Assembly: GCA_028023455.1 (NCBI GenBank) | Contig: JAQFVV010012510.1 | Span: forward strand, 3,205,420 to 3,269,419 | Direction: 5' to 3' | DNA from: Epiperipatus broadwayi | Lineage: Eukaryota; Onychophora; Udeonychophora; Euonychophora; Peripatidae | DNA length: 64,000 nucleotides | In this document: piece after piece, positions 53,579 to 64,000 of the stretch | Position numbering within the stretch: the first letter of the stretch is position 1 | How the letters are laid out: each line of letters starts with the position of its first letter | Position numbers and translations under genes: made by a program | The notes under the pieces: generated by a model | Databases searched by the model: none | Told to the model about the DNA's origin: nothing | Seen by the model: only the letters and a program-made list of their open reading frames with translations

Positions 53579-55344
53579 ATTTTTGAATGCTGTTTGCCCT
53601 TTTTGTAATCATGAAAAAGAACCAATGGAACATTTTTTATTTCATTCTTTTTTTCTAACAAAGCCATTATACCATAATCTGTTCATAAATTAAATCTTCT
53701 AAATTCTCTTTAACAATACTAATAAACAACATTTGGTAAGGTTTCTTTCTTTCTATTAGATTATCTTTTTTATTTTTGGTCTTTAAAGTATTATTTTGTC
53801 TTCATTTCTGCATTAAATTTGTTCACCTGTTGCATTTGCTTATTTATACTTACTGTCGGTGTCAGATTAAGCCTCTAATGAATCCTAGACAAAATTTAAA
53901 TTCCCTATTTATATAATTTGCTTTTAAAAAAAAGTCGTAAATATTATTCCTTAAATTTTTTATTAATAATAGTTACAAACACTAATACAATGATAATTAT
54001 ATAAGGAAAGAGTTTTGGTATGATGAAAAAATATATTAATATATAAAAAATTTAAATTTTCGGATTTCATTTCAAGAAATTGATCAATAATATATTCACA
54101 ACCTAGCCGTTCAAAAATATCTTTTTCTATAGTAAGCATTACTAAAGCTCGTAGGCTTTCCAGTCCTCTTGAATTTCTTCAATAATTTTTTAACTCGTTT
54201 TAAAACAGAGAAAGATTTCTCTCCTATTGCATTTCTTGCAGGCATAGTTAAGTAAATTCTAAACAATATTGCAATATTAGGAAAAGAAGACGCAATGTTG
54301 TTAGTTTTTATGAACGGGTATTTATTGTTTGTGCTTTACAAATTTTATTTTCTCACCATTAAAATAAATTGTGTTAGCTCATCGTCTAATTCTTTGGCAT
54401 CGATGTTAATAAGGTACATTTTTTAAATCTTCAAATTCTATAAAAAATACTTGAAATTAACAAACATTCTTGATGTTTTTTGTATTTCATATCAATTTTC
54501 TACAAATTTTGTCACAAATAACATAGAATGTGTTTATTTTAACTGATATTACTATGTATGTGTGTATATAATATATATCAAAATAGGAAGTGTTAAAGAA
54601 GACAAGTAAACAAATAAATAGAGGTAGATTGAGCAGGCAAATTATAAACTGACCAATAATAGAAAAGTAGAAGTTTTCTCTAAAAACAGTGTGTGTATTA
54701 TAAATCCCTGTTAGCTAATTAGCCTATCTTCTTTTTGGTGTAACATGCATCCAGAAATTAAGTGGACTTCACCCTCTGCAGTATTACCCAGTAGAATCCC
54801 TGCTGAAGGTGATGATAGGGGATGTAGATATGAAAGAGGAGGCTGCCCTAGTCTACATTATAATTTTTGTATGCCTTATAGATTTAATTGTACCTAATAA
54901 TTATTATAGCAATTATTTGTATCTGTAATATAGTGTTTTACAATAATGTCTACCTAACTGTCATATGTATATAAGTATATAAATATTCTATCAATTCTAA
55001 TTGTATAAATTAATGCTTAATATTATTAAATAAGAATTATTAACTAAATGAGTTCTGGTTCCTCATTTTTTATTGTGCTAGATTAATAGTCAGACAGTCA
55101 AGTGGAAAAAAAAGCATGAATCGAAGGTATTGAGGCAGATAAGGCCAGGGGAGAGAGTTAGTAATAGACACTAAAGAATTGATAGAGATAAGGAATATGA
55201 AAACTGCTTGCTTACATCTAGTAGAATTTGATGGTAGATATCCCTCCAAGTGCCCCATTTATACAACTTATATTACTAAATATTTTTCCATAAAGATGAA
55301 AAGACAATGTTACTAAAATTGCTACATTGTTGTTTTTCAGGAGT

Positions 55345-55870
55345 CTGAGACTAATTGAGGTCACAAACCAAATTATGTGAACCTGAAGATCCCAAAAGTC
55401 TACCTTATGCTGAAGTTATTAAGTGGCTAAACAACCTTTGTAGTCCTGAACCATTGAAACATAAATTAGACTTACATAATAGACACCAAATGAAAGGGGA
55501 AAGTTATAGAGCTTTTGATATAACATCAAGAGACTTGGCTAGAAACTGTGTGATTATTATTTAGATGAGGCCTTGTTGGAACAATTCATATGGGGGATGA
55601 ATGACCACAACTCCATCAGCAGCTGTTGTCCATCCCAGATTAAACATATACAGAAGCAATCAAAAGGGAATTACTCATAAGTTGGTAATCAATAATGCTG
55701 AAGAATTTCAGTAGTCCAATATAAGTAGCTAAATCAAATATGAATTCTAAAAATGAGCAAGGAAGAGAAAACTGAAAATACAGTTTGGGAATGTTTTCAC
55801 TGTGAAAAGGCTGGTTACCTTGCAAACAAATGAGGCAGCAAGAATACGAGATGGTCTTGGTTGCTGAAAG
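55345..55870 (+). pseudogene. Gypsy Gag remnant with broken zinc knuckle
   Basis: The frame at 55355-55561 carries the Gag pattern L.EPEDPKSLPYAEVIKWL...L...PEPLKHK...H.R.Q..GES...F......LA..C, typical of Gypsy capsid C-terminal regions. At about 55795-55830 a C-F-H-C-x4-x-x4 knuckle has Tyr in place of His and a stop in place of the last Cys. Pol is absent. Confidence 0.7.
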
Positions 55871-56516
55871 TTTTGAAAAACCATCCAAAACAAAATAAAC
55901 TACCCAACTAGATTGCACAGAGACTCTTACAATGACTGATACTGAATCAGAAGAAACACTTAATACTATGGAACAACAACCAAGTATCACAGAATGTCAT
56001 AATACCAAGAGACTTTGACATCATCATCAATCCCAGACCTATCTAAAATATTATATTTGCTACTCCAGAGAAAATTAAATAAACAGACTGCAGGGGTTCT
56101 CAGGAGTATTAAGGGTAGTGCTGTGTGTGTATATATTAAAACAAAGTGTTAAAGAAGGCAAGTAAACAAATAGATAGAAGCAGATTGTGCAATTGACCAA
56201 TAATGGAAAAGTAGAAGTTTTCTCTAAGGATTCATGTGAACTGTAAATCCCTGTCAGCTCATTAGCCTGTGTCTTCTTTTTGGAATGAACTTGCAACCAG
56301 AAGCTGAGTGGATTTCAGCCCTGCAATAATTACCCAGTAGAACCCCCATTGAAGGTGAAGAAAGGGGATGTAGGTATGAAAGAGACCTCCCTGGTCTACA
56401 TTACAATTTTTGAATGCCTTATGGCTTTAATTGTAACTAATGATTATTATACCAATTGCTGTTATCTGTAATGTAACATATTATAATAATGTATGTATAT
56501 AATAATTGTATAAATT

Positions 56517-57166
56517 AAACAAAGGCAAAACTCTCCATACAGTAGTGCCTCCCTGTGCCAACCAGAGTAATAAATGGATGCCAGAAGGCTTGTGCATAAA
56601 ATCCCTATCTAGTTCCTACTCATCCAATATCCTCAGAATAGTTTCTGGTTTGTGGCCATCATCAGTGAGGAGCCATGGATCTGAGAGCACTGCACCTAGA
56701 TCTTAGGATCTAATGCAACCCTCCAGCAGCCACCTTTTAAGTCTACTTTACTACAAAACTATGAGAATGAAATTGGAAAATACAATAATATTTTCAACCC
56801 AAGTTTAATAGCTTATATAGTCATATGGGTCTGAACTCAATTCAGTACCCATATATTTTGGTGTCTTTGGATAGTTTTGTAGTAAAGTAGAGTTAAAAGG
56901 TGGCTGCTGGAGGGTTGCATTAGATCCTAAGATCTAGGTGCAGTGCTCTCAGATCCAAAGCTCCTCACTGATGATGGCCACAAGCCAGAAACTAGTCTGG
57001 GGATATTGGATGAGTAGGCACTAGATAGGGATTTTATGCACAAGCCTTCTGGCACCCACTGGTTACTCTGGTTGGCACAGGGTGGCACTACTGTATGGAG
57101 AGTTTCGCCTTTGTTTACAACAATTATGTGCTAGTATAAGAGATGGTGATCATGTGATGTGTTTAG
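56517..57166. mobile_element. Foldback element, family A, inserted in the 3' LTR, exact 14-bp TSD
   Basis: TSD TAATTGTATAAATT at 56503-56516 and 57167-57180; the uninterrupted 5' LTR has that stretch once (about 55001-55014), giving the empty-site sequence. Minus unit, hinge in the AAAACTATGAGAAT region, plus unit and tail at the right. Two opposed HHRs. Confidence 0.94.
56953..57011 (+). ncRNA. Hammerhead ribozyme, family A, intact
   Basis: 56953-56958/57006-57011 and 56962-56967/56998-57003 form helix I. CUGAUGA 56968-56974, UGGC/GCCA helix II, GAAA, C-UA-G, GUC cut after 56997. Same complete core as 31754-31812. The opposed minus copy (core about 56659-56665) has UUC and weaker stems. Confidence 0.85.
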
Positions 57167-58624
57167 TAATTGTATAAATTCATGCTTAATGTTATAAAAT
57201 AAGAGAGTTAATTATATGTGCTCACTTGTGTTTCTCATTTTTTGTACTAGATTAATAATCAATACGCAGCAGATATCTTTGGTTGTTTTTATCAAAAAAT
57301 TGTTCCTGTTTTTTTAAATCTTTCTTGAATAAATTTGATGACAGATATTGCTAATGCCTTATTTTTAATTTCATTATATTTATCTCTTAAATCATATATG
57401 TATTGCGATAAACATTATAGCGAACTTATACAGGCTGTTAAATTATTACTAGCATCTTGTATGGATTTTTCTGATGCATTCATTCTTGTCTATATTTTGT
57501 TCCAAATAACAGTCATTAAATAAATTATTATTTTTATTTTTTTCTCGGTGCGTTTTGTTTCAGCTTGAATAGAAGTATTTTTGTGATTCAACTTGAGAGT
57601 AGTGAAGAAAGACATTCCTTATTTCACTCTATCTATTTTGGATTACTTTTATTGCATCAGCTCTGCATTACCACCTAGTATCACATAGTCTCTTAACATG
57701 TGAAATATATCTCATTTTCAACAAATTTAGATTCCAAAGTGTTCCAATGGCTAGGCAATGCAGAAAAAAGGGTATAAATTCTTTCTACTAAATTAAAATA
57801 TAACTTACAGACAACATTGAGCAATGATATTTCCAACTAAATTAAGTAAATCTGCTACACAAGACACGTAATGTGTTTTATTGTTTAATTCTGGGTTGCA
57901 ATGATTTATATTGAGCAGACATATTTGCTGCTTTATCATAGCTTTGACCTCTGTAACCTTTAATATTTATATATAACAAATCTGGTCTAGTATTACAGTT
58001 TTCAATGATGCAGCAGTAGGTGAATATATAGGTAAGAATCCAAAGAAACACTCTTCGCATTGTCCATTATCTAATAAATCACATGATATGATAGTAAGTT
58101 GATTAATATATTTTATATCAGCTGTGGAATCGTACTTTGATTTCTTAACTTCAGTTTTAAAAATGTCCATTTTTCACTAATAATAAGATAAAGTATTTTT
58201 TAAATGATCTTGTAATATTCTTTCCAGCTTCTGTAAGTTATTTTCAATGTATTTACTAAAAATATGGTTAACAATGGTTGATTTTTAATTATAAAACCTT
58301 GCATATAGGAAGTAAAATGAATTGGCCACATAAATATATCACAATTTTGAAGATTTTTCAAACAAGATTATTGTTTAATAATTTTTATTAGTCATTTATA
58401 AGACTAGAGATTATCCAGTAATGAATAATATTTCTATAATGTTGTTTATCTTCACTTTTCTCTTCTTCTTTCCTTTCAATCATATGCTGATCTAAAATTT
58501 CTTCAGCTTCTTTTTCTTCATTGAGAGATGTTGATGATGTTTCTTCTATTTCTTTTACATAATGCTTTAACAATACATCTTGTTGTTCAACTTCATTTTT
58601 GTTTTCTTCTTTTTCTACTTTCTC

Positions 58625-59720
58625 TTTTATTATCTACCATCCAGATCTTCAACTTTCTTTTCTTTATTTATTGATGTTGATATGACTACATCCTTTTTTT
58701 TTTGTAAAATATTTAATGCAACTTGCTATTTAACTTTTCTTCCTCTTTTTTCTTTTCTATTTTTTTTCTTTTGTGAAATCCTGATTTTTGTTGATAGCTC
58801 ATATTTGGTATTTTCTGGAATTCTTATAATAAAATAAAAAAATTTATGGAAGCATATGTATGTGATATTAATTATATAATTTTGTACTTGTGTGTTTTTT
58901 ACAGATTAATTAACTTTTTTTTTACTTTATGAGGGAGGGGGGAAGAGTGGTTTTCCAAATAAGGAAATTGTTTTAAAAAGAAAAAAAAATATTTAATTTG
59001 AAATAAAATTAATAATTCATAATAATATTTAAAATTTCTTAACTTTACAGATTTTAACATAAATGCTGAGTAATTTATTTAATTTAAATAATTAAATAAA
59101 AGTGAAAACCAGCATTTTAATCCATAATATTAAGAACATTATCTGTTGAAAAAAGGAGAATCAATAAATGTAAGTAAATTTATAAATATCGTTAAAAATA
59201 AAAAAAAAGGTAGAATAAAGACAAGATTTAATATCGAGTTGCTTATATTTTTTATTTTATTTTTATTATTATTATTATTTTTGTTTATTTATTTTTATTT
59301 TTTCTGTATTGAAGCCAGGCCCCTCCAAATTACGGACCCTTGACTTTTGTTTTATTTATCTATTAGTTAATCCAGCATTACATATTGTCCTTTTATACAT
59401 TTTCAACTATTAACCTTTTTTTTTTTTAAGAAAAAAAAAACGCCGAATTAAAATAATCTAAATTTGTCTAAATACTTCTATTGATATAAACATTCTTACT
59501 ATATTGTTTGATAAAACTATTGTACTTACACAGGTTAATATTAGATATACATATATGCTTTCAAATTAACAGTATTGTTATTGTTTAATATCAAATATAT
59601 ACATATGTAAAAAGCATAGATTTTCAGGTAATGTCTTCCATAAATTCAAAAATATTTTATCCCTTTCACAAAAATTGTTTGAAACTTCATAGAAATATTC
59701 CTTAAAATATTTCTTGGAAT
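58625..59720. other. AT-rich sequence, nothing recognised
   Basis: Low-complexity T/A runs. A GCCAGGCCCCTCC segment at about 59312 could be the outer end of the hAT, not proven. Confidence 0.3.
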
Positions 59721-59723
59721 TGT

Positions 59724-59825
59724 CAAGCCTTGGTGGCTGAGAGATCAGTGACAGCTGCTTTACAAGTAGTTGTCCCGGGTTAGCGGGTCGCTTCCCAGCT
59801 GATGCTATGACACATAAGAAAAATA
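59724..59825 (+). repeat. tRNA-derived SINE
   Basis: Head CCTTGGTGGCTGAGAGATC, TTTACAAGTAGTTG loop, B-box region GGGTCGCTTCCCAG, tail GATGCTATGACACATAAG plus A-run. Confidence 0.72.
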
Positions 59826-59859
59826 TATATATTTCTTGGAATTAGTAGACTTCTAAATA

Positions 59860-59932
59860 TCATATGATTACCATTACTGGCATCCATTGATTACTCTGGC
59901 TCGCACTGAGTGGCACTACTGTATTGAGAGTT
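59860..59932 (+). mobile_element. Family A arm-end fragment
   Basis: TGGCATCCATTGATTACTCT to CACTACTGTATTGAGAG, then an abrupt switch to LINE sequence. Confidence 0.75.
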
Positions 59933-61640
59933 ACACAACTTATGGAGATGAGTAGGAATTCAGGTAGATTGTTATATATGACTTTTATAGATATAGAGAA
60001 AGCATATGATAGAGTAAATAGAAATAGATTGTGGGTAATATTAGCCAATTTGGGAATGGATGAAGCTTTAGTAAATATTATTAAGAAATTATATGAAAAT
60101 AATTATTATTCTTACCAATTAGGGGATATAGAATCAGTTAAAGTTAAAAATGGGGTGGGATTAAGGCAAGGATGCCCTATGTCACCGATTTTGTTTTTGT
60201 TGTTTTTGAATGAAATGGAGAAAGCAATAGAAAAACTAGGAAGAGGGGTAGAGATACCGTTAATAGGTGGCAAAGGAGTATATACTTTGTCGGGTCTTTT
60301 TTTTGTGGATGATACCTTTTTATGTGCAGAAAGAAGAGAAGATATGGATATTATGTTGAGGACATGTGCAAGGGTGGGTAAAGAGATGGGGATTAAATTT
60401 AGTGAAGAAAAATCAAATATAATGATGGTTAATACTGGGGAAAGAGAGGATGTAGATTTTTTATTGGGGAATGTAAAGTTAAGTGTGGTGGATAGATATA
60501 GGTATTTGGGAATCATCTTATGTAATCAGGAAAATTGCTTGGATGAATGGGAGAAAAAATTGGTAAATGAAGCAAAGAAAAGAAAGGGTTTGGTCAAGAA
60601 ACTAACAGTATTTTCATATAATAAATATTATGTAGCTAGAATTGTATGGAAGGGAGTTGCAGTAGCAGGGTTAATATATGGTAATGATGCATTATGTGTT
60701 AGTAAAAGGATTTTAGATTATTTAGAGAAAGTACAAATGGAAGTAGGAAGACATGCATTAGATGCAGAGGTGTGGACAGCAAAGGAGGCAATTCAAGGAG
60801 AAATGGGATGGTTAAGTTTTTATATGAGAGATGCAAAAAGTAAAATGAAAATGTTTGGTAGGTTGCAGTTTATGGATAGTAAAAGAATAGCCAAAATAGT
60901 GTTTAATTGGGTTATGAGTAAAGGGCAGGTAACAAGATGGGTGAGAAAGGTAATGCGGTATGCAAAAGATTTGGATAAAGAATTTATATCGGTATACTTG
61001 TATAAAATATGGGATGATTGTGTTAGGAGGATTGTTGAGTGTTATAATGGTAAGGAATGGGATAAAAAAATAGAAGCATTAATAAAAAATAGGAAGTTGG
61101 AGAGATGGAGAAGTAGTATGGAGGATAAGAAGAGTTTAAATATATATAGAAGTAAACGGAATATTGGAAGCGAGTTAATTTATAATAATAGTAAGGAAAG
61201 TAGTTTATTGTTTAAGGCTCGAACGGGATCTTTAGCAACAAGAGAATATACATGTAAATGGAAAACTATGGGTGATTTAGCGTGAAAATTATGTAAGGAA
61301 GTTATAGAAAATATTAGGCATCTATTGATTCAATGTAAATGCTTGAAAGCAGAAAGGGTGCAGATAATGAAGTTATGGGAAAATAGGTATGAACAAAGTG
61401 ACTATACAGAAAGTGATTTATTAGTTTTTATGCTGGGTTTGCGAAAAGATAAGGGGGATTTAGATTTAAAGGCCATATAGTTGACAAAGATTATGTTGTG
61501 GAAATGGGATGGGGCAGAATATGGGAAGACTTAGAGTGGGGAATGGAAAATAAAGTTGCTAACAGGTTTATCTGGGCATAGTTGCTGAAATATTCTTGAC
61601 TTCGTTTAAGGAGAAGCCAAATTCATCACATCACATAACA
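59933..61640 (+). pseudogene. Non-LTR retrotransposon (LINE) reverse transcriptase, 5'-truncated, one in-frame stop
   Basis: The open frame to 61285 encodes the polymerase of a LINE. Motif A FIDIEKAYDRV (Asp at codons 23 and 29 of the frame opened at 59924), motif B LRQGCPMSPILF (codons 80-91), motif C FVDD (127-130), then KFSEEKSNIMMV, YLGIIL and a long C-terminal domain ending KARTGSLATREY. A Cys codon of the C-terminal knuckle is TGA (61283-61285; the copy at 11050 keeps Cys); beyond it KLCKE...H....C continues in frame. The endonuclease is missing. The 3' UTR ends TTGACTTCGTTTAAGGAGAA plus a CATCACATCACAT tail. Clade not certain; the C-terminal knuckle suggests the Jockey/CR1/R1 side rather than RTE. 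Confidence 0.9.
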
Positions 61641-62530
61641 TCCTGTTTTAATTAGTAGACTTGTTACAATATTATGAATTTAGAATATCAGAGTTATTAG
61701 TTGACCTAAATTATTTTTCATTTTTCTTTAATAATTATAAAACTTACTGAAATTTTACTGTTTATAATTGTTTAAATAAAGAAATGATATGTTTGGGAAT
61801 TCATAAGAAGTTTAAGTGCCGATAGTATATAAAGGTGAAAGGAATTATGGATCTTACGTTCCAGATCTTGCCCTCTATTACTGACTCAAATCATATAGGA
61901 CATTGTTTAAATTAATCAATATATATTTAAATAAATAATATAGTTTGGTATGTATAAAAATGTTTCAAACTTTTATACAACTTTTATTAAAAATTTGCTT
62001 TAGACTAAACAAAAATTAATAAACTCCCCTCCCCCCTTGTTTTTCCCTCCTAAAATTAAAAAAAGATCAAACTTCTCTCACAATCTTCCACTCTCAGTCA
62101 AAAGTCAGACAATAATTCCAAGAAAGTTTCAATTACATGAATCATAATTTTAAAATGTTTATACTATACATAATTATTTACTTATTTTTTATACAATATA
62201 AAAACTAGAAGTATATTAATAATTTCTCTTTTTTTCTAAAGCCTAGTTAATCAATTTAATTAAGTCGAGTAAATAAAATTATTTATCTTATAATTATTTT
62301 TATTTTTTTTAAAAAAAACTTAAATCAGTCTATACTATCTTATAGCTTTAATATATATAATAAACAAATGATTCCTGTATCTATTTTTATTTCTCCAAAA
62401 GGGAATTGTAATATATTCATTATTATATCTATGTATGTTGGGTGAATGTCTATTTTTTATAAATAAAATTACCTTTCAAGCCAAAAGATTATATCCTTAA
62501 TGAAGTTTATGAATTATGAGAAGTAACAAA
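61641..62530. other. AT-rich sequence, nothing recognised
   Basis: No recognised content. Confidence 0.35.
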
Positions 62531-62534
62531 TATT

Positions 62535-62830
62535 TACGTCATCATCAGCCATCAGGATTTCTCCAAGTTAATCCATTTTTTCCAATCCATAGTCTTTTTC
62601 TTCATATTATTTCAGCAAACTTCCCTATTTCATCTATTCACCTATATGAGGTCTTTTTCTAAATATTTTACAATATTTTGGATCAAATTAAAACATCAGC
62701 TATCCATCTATTATCATCTCTTCAAGCAATAAGTCCAGAGCAGTTCTATTCTAGTTTTTCAATTCTTTCAATGATGTCACTAATACCTATTTGTCCTCTC
62801 ACCCATATCTGCTTATTACTTCTAAGATGG
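62535..62830 (-). pseudogene. RTE-like LINE 3' fragment, heavily decayed
   Basis: CATCATCAGCCATCAGGATT start and TTTCTCCAAGTTAATCCA, CATCTATTATCATCTCTT and CCTCTCACCCATAT blocks match 25755-26060. No open frame. Confidence 0.72.
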
Positions 62831-62924
62831 TAACAAATATTTATAGATCACCATAAAATCTTCATTTTCTGAAGTATATCTATTTTCAGTCTATAATATA
62901 GTAAATGTCTCATGAACTCCATTC

Positions 62925-63245
62925 TTTATGCTTACACAAGCTGTTTTCACAAAGGCAAAACTCTCCATACAGTAGCGCCACTCAGTGCAAGCCAGAATAA
63001 TCAATGGATGCAGCAAAGTTTGTGCATAAAATCTCTATCTAGTGCCTATTCATCCAATATTTCCAGTCTAGTTTCTCTAACTTGTGGTTTTCATCAGTGA
63101 GGAGAAGCCACAAGCTAGAAACTAGTCTGGGGATATTGGATGAGTATGCATTAAATAGGGATTTTATGCACAAATCTTTCTGCATCCATTGATTATTCTG
63201 GCTTGCACTGAATGATGCTACTGCATGGAGAGTTTTGACTCTGTG
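62925..63245. mobile_element. Foldback element, family A
   Basis: Reversed tail at the left, minus arm with ribozyme (core about 63088-63094, extra bases in helix II), hinge at GTGAGGAG|AAGCC, mirrored arm. Flanks have only an approximate TSD. Confidence 0.77.
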
Positions 63246-63452
63246 AAATAATAAATGTTGTATCTTTAAAAACTAAAAAAATGAAACTGAAATTGCATTT
63301 GAAAAGGGAAGTTAGTCATTGGGGGGAAAAACCTTAGAATAAATATTTGACCTTTTAATATTAGAAAAATCAGTGAAATTGTGAATGATTATAAAAATTA
63401 TCATTGAATAATGTAAAAACATTATATATTCATAATATTAATTAAATAACTG

Positions 63453-64000
63453 AAACACAGGCTTATTATATACCTGTGTCTATATATGTAATATATAGGG
63501 TATATGAGCACAGACTTTCACACAACTCATTACTCTTCACTCTATCTAATAACATTGATACACTCAAGCATATATATGCTGAAAAGATAAATAATCACCA
63601 ATATAGGTATTTCATGCTAAACCAGCAATCATCAGTTGGTCCGGATTATCATCTCCCACACATATATACTATAAGTGCTCAGATATATATTAAGATAGAC
63701 AATCTTCATACTTTAATGGACAGGCTCCAATCTACCTCACACTCCAACTCTTCAACCGTCCATCCAATTGAAAATCTGATGATGGAATGCTCGAAGACCA
63801 CCCTGAGGCCGAGATTCTTGTCACACCCATGTTGACCTAAGGTTAATCTAAACCCCACATGTACAGGACATAATCCATTTAATACATATGCAAGGATGGG
63901 AAGACATCTCTACAATGTAATAACTGAAGCACATCATCAGATTTTCAATCGGATGGATGGTTGAAGAGTTGGAGTGTGTAGTAGATTGGAGCCTGTCCAT
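63453..64000 (-). mobile_element. Foldback element, family B, cut by the window end
   Basis: The tail with its hairpin at 63453-63480, the unit to about 63930, then an inverted arm that continues past 64000. Confidence 0.87.
63590..63650 (-). ncRNA. Hammerhead ribozyme, family B
   Basis: CUGAUGA 63629-63635 (minus), UGCU/AGCA, GAAA, AUA, CCAA/UUGG and outer stem. Complete core. Confidence 0.75.

Larger units (their letters stand above)
54559..57261 (+). mobile_element. Gypsy-like LTR element remnant nested in the hAT
   Basis: LTRs 54559-55092 and 56122-57261 share long blocks (TGTTAAAGAAG, CAAGTAAACAAAT, AGAAGTTTTCTCTAA, TTACCCAGTAGAA, CTAGATTAATA). The 3' LTR is longer only because a family A foldback element sits in it. 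Interior about 1 kb with a Gag remnant. Clear TSD not found. Confidence 0.78.
53860..58620 (-). pseudogene. ZMYM1-like hAT transposase pseudogene, split by a Gypsy insertion
   Basis: N-terminal half at about 58573-57265: an acidic N-terminus, then MDIFKTEVKKSKYDSTADIK (TTF-type hAT core entry), IKGYRGQSYDKAANMSAQY (the CRGQSYDNAANMSG catalytic-core motif), a C-V-A-D-LLNLVG segment and VKRLCDTRW. C-terminal half at about 54300-54040: FPNIAILFRIYLTMPARNA, SFSVLKRVKKLL and, after a frameshift, LVMLTIEKDIF, the hAT dimerisation domain. The two halves are in the right order on the same strand and separated by the LTR element at 54559-57261. Many stops. Termini not resolved. Confidence 0.8.

Noticed and set aside
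54760-54790. Next UROC1 exon (Trp-led AAG TGG ACT...)
   Set aside because: It lies within the repeated LTR sequence, has no acceptor tract, and the translation does not continue as WVCTSGD.

Overview
This is a strongly AT-rich animal (metazoan) nuclear genome window. It has GT-AG introns, LINEs, hAT transposons, LTR retrotransposons and tRNA-derived SINEs, and no sign of prokaryotic gene organisation. I cannot name the species. The one host gene I can recognise is urocanate hydratase (urocanase, UROC1; histidine catabolism) on the + strand. Seven consecutive internal exons lie between 15363 and 52453 (539 nt, about 180 codons). All have consistent splice phases, and the introns run from 1.4 to 13.8 kb. 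The exons upstream of 15363 and downstream of 52453 were not found and probably lie outside the window.

Almost everything else is transposon-derived. 1-15362: a non-autonomous hAT with a perfect 8-bp target duplication (1592-3254), a gag-only Ty3/Gypsy-like LTR element (3927-10489), a LINE 3' end (11050-11700) and SINEs. 15452-36874 (introns between exons 1-2 and 2-3): foldback elements, a tandemly duplicated tRNA-Gly-like SINE, LINE tails and a short LTR-like element (26761-28620). 36984-50919: a Penelope-like GIY-YIG coding remnant (37990-38410), a 23-bp minisatellite, a 2.6-kb hAT with transposase remnants (40661-43260), a LINE reverse transcriptase remnant (44925-46095) and more foldback elements. 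52454-64000: an old ZMYM-like hAT pseudogene that appears to be split by a Gypsy-like element, which is itself split by a foldback element, and the longest LINE reverse transcriptase reading frame (59933-61640).

The most notable content is a set of foldback repeats that carry type I hammerhead ribozyme (HHR) motifs. I call them family A (at least 14 loci), family B/B2 (about 7 loci) and family C (one diverged locus). Each has the CUGANGA ... GAAA ... NUH core with complementary helices I and II, or a decayed version of it. Some copies are tandem dimers (period about 477 bp in B, about 437-455 bp in A), and most also carry an inverted partial copy and a one-sided tail. Several are bounded by 11-15 bp target-site duplications. 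This architecture resembles that known for Penelope-like elements and animal retrozymes: tandem units bounded by ribozymes could be cut to unit-length RNA and re-inserted by target-primed reverse transcription. Several copies lie in UROC1 introns in the sense orientation, so an intronic self-cleaving RNA is possible there.
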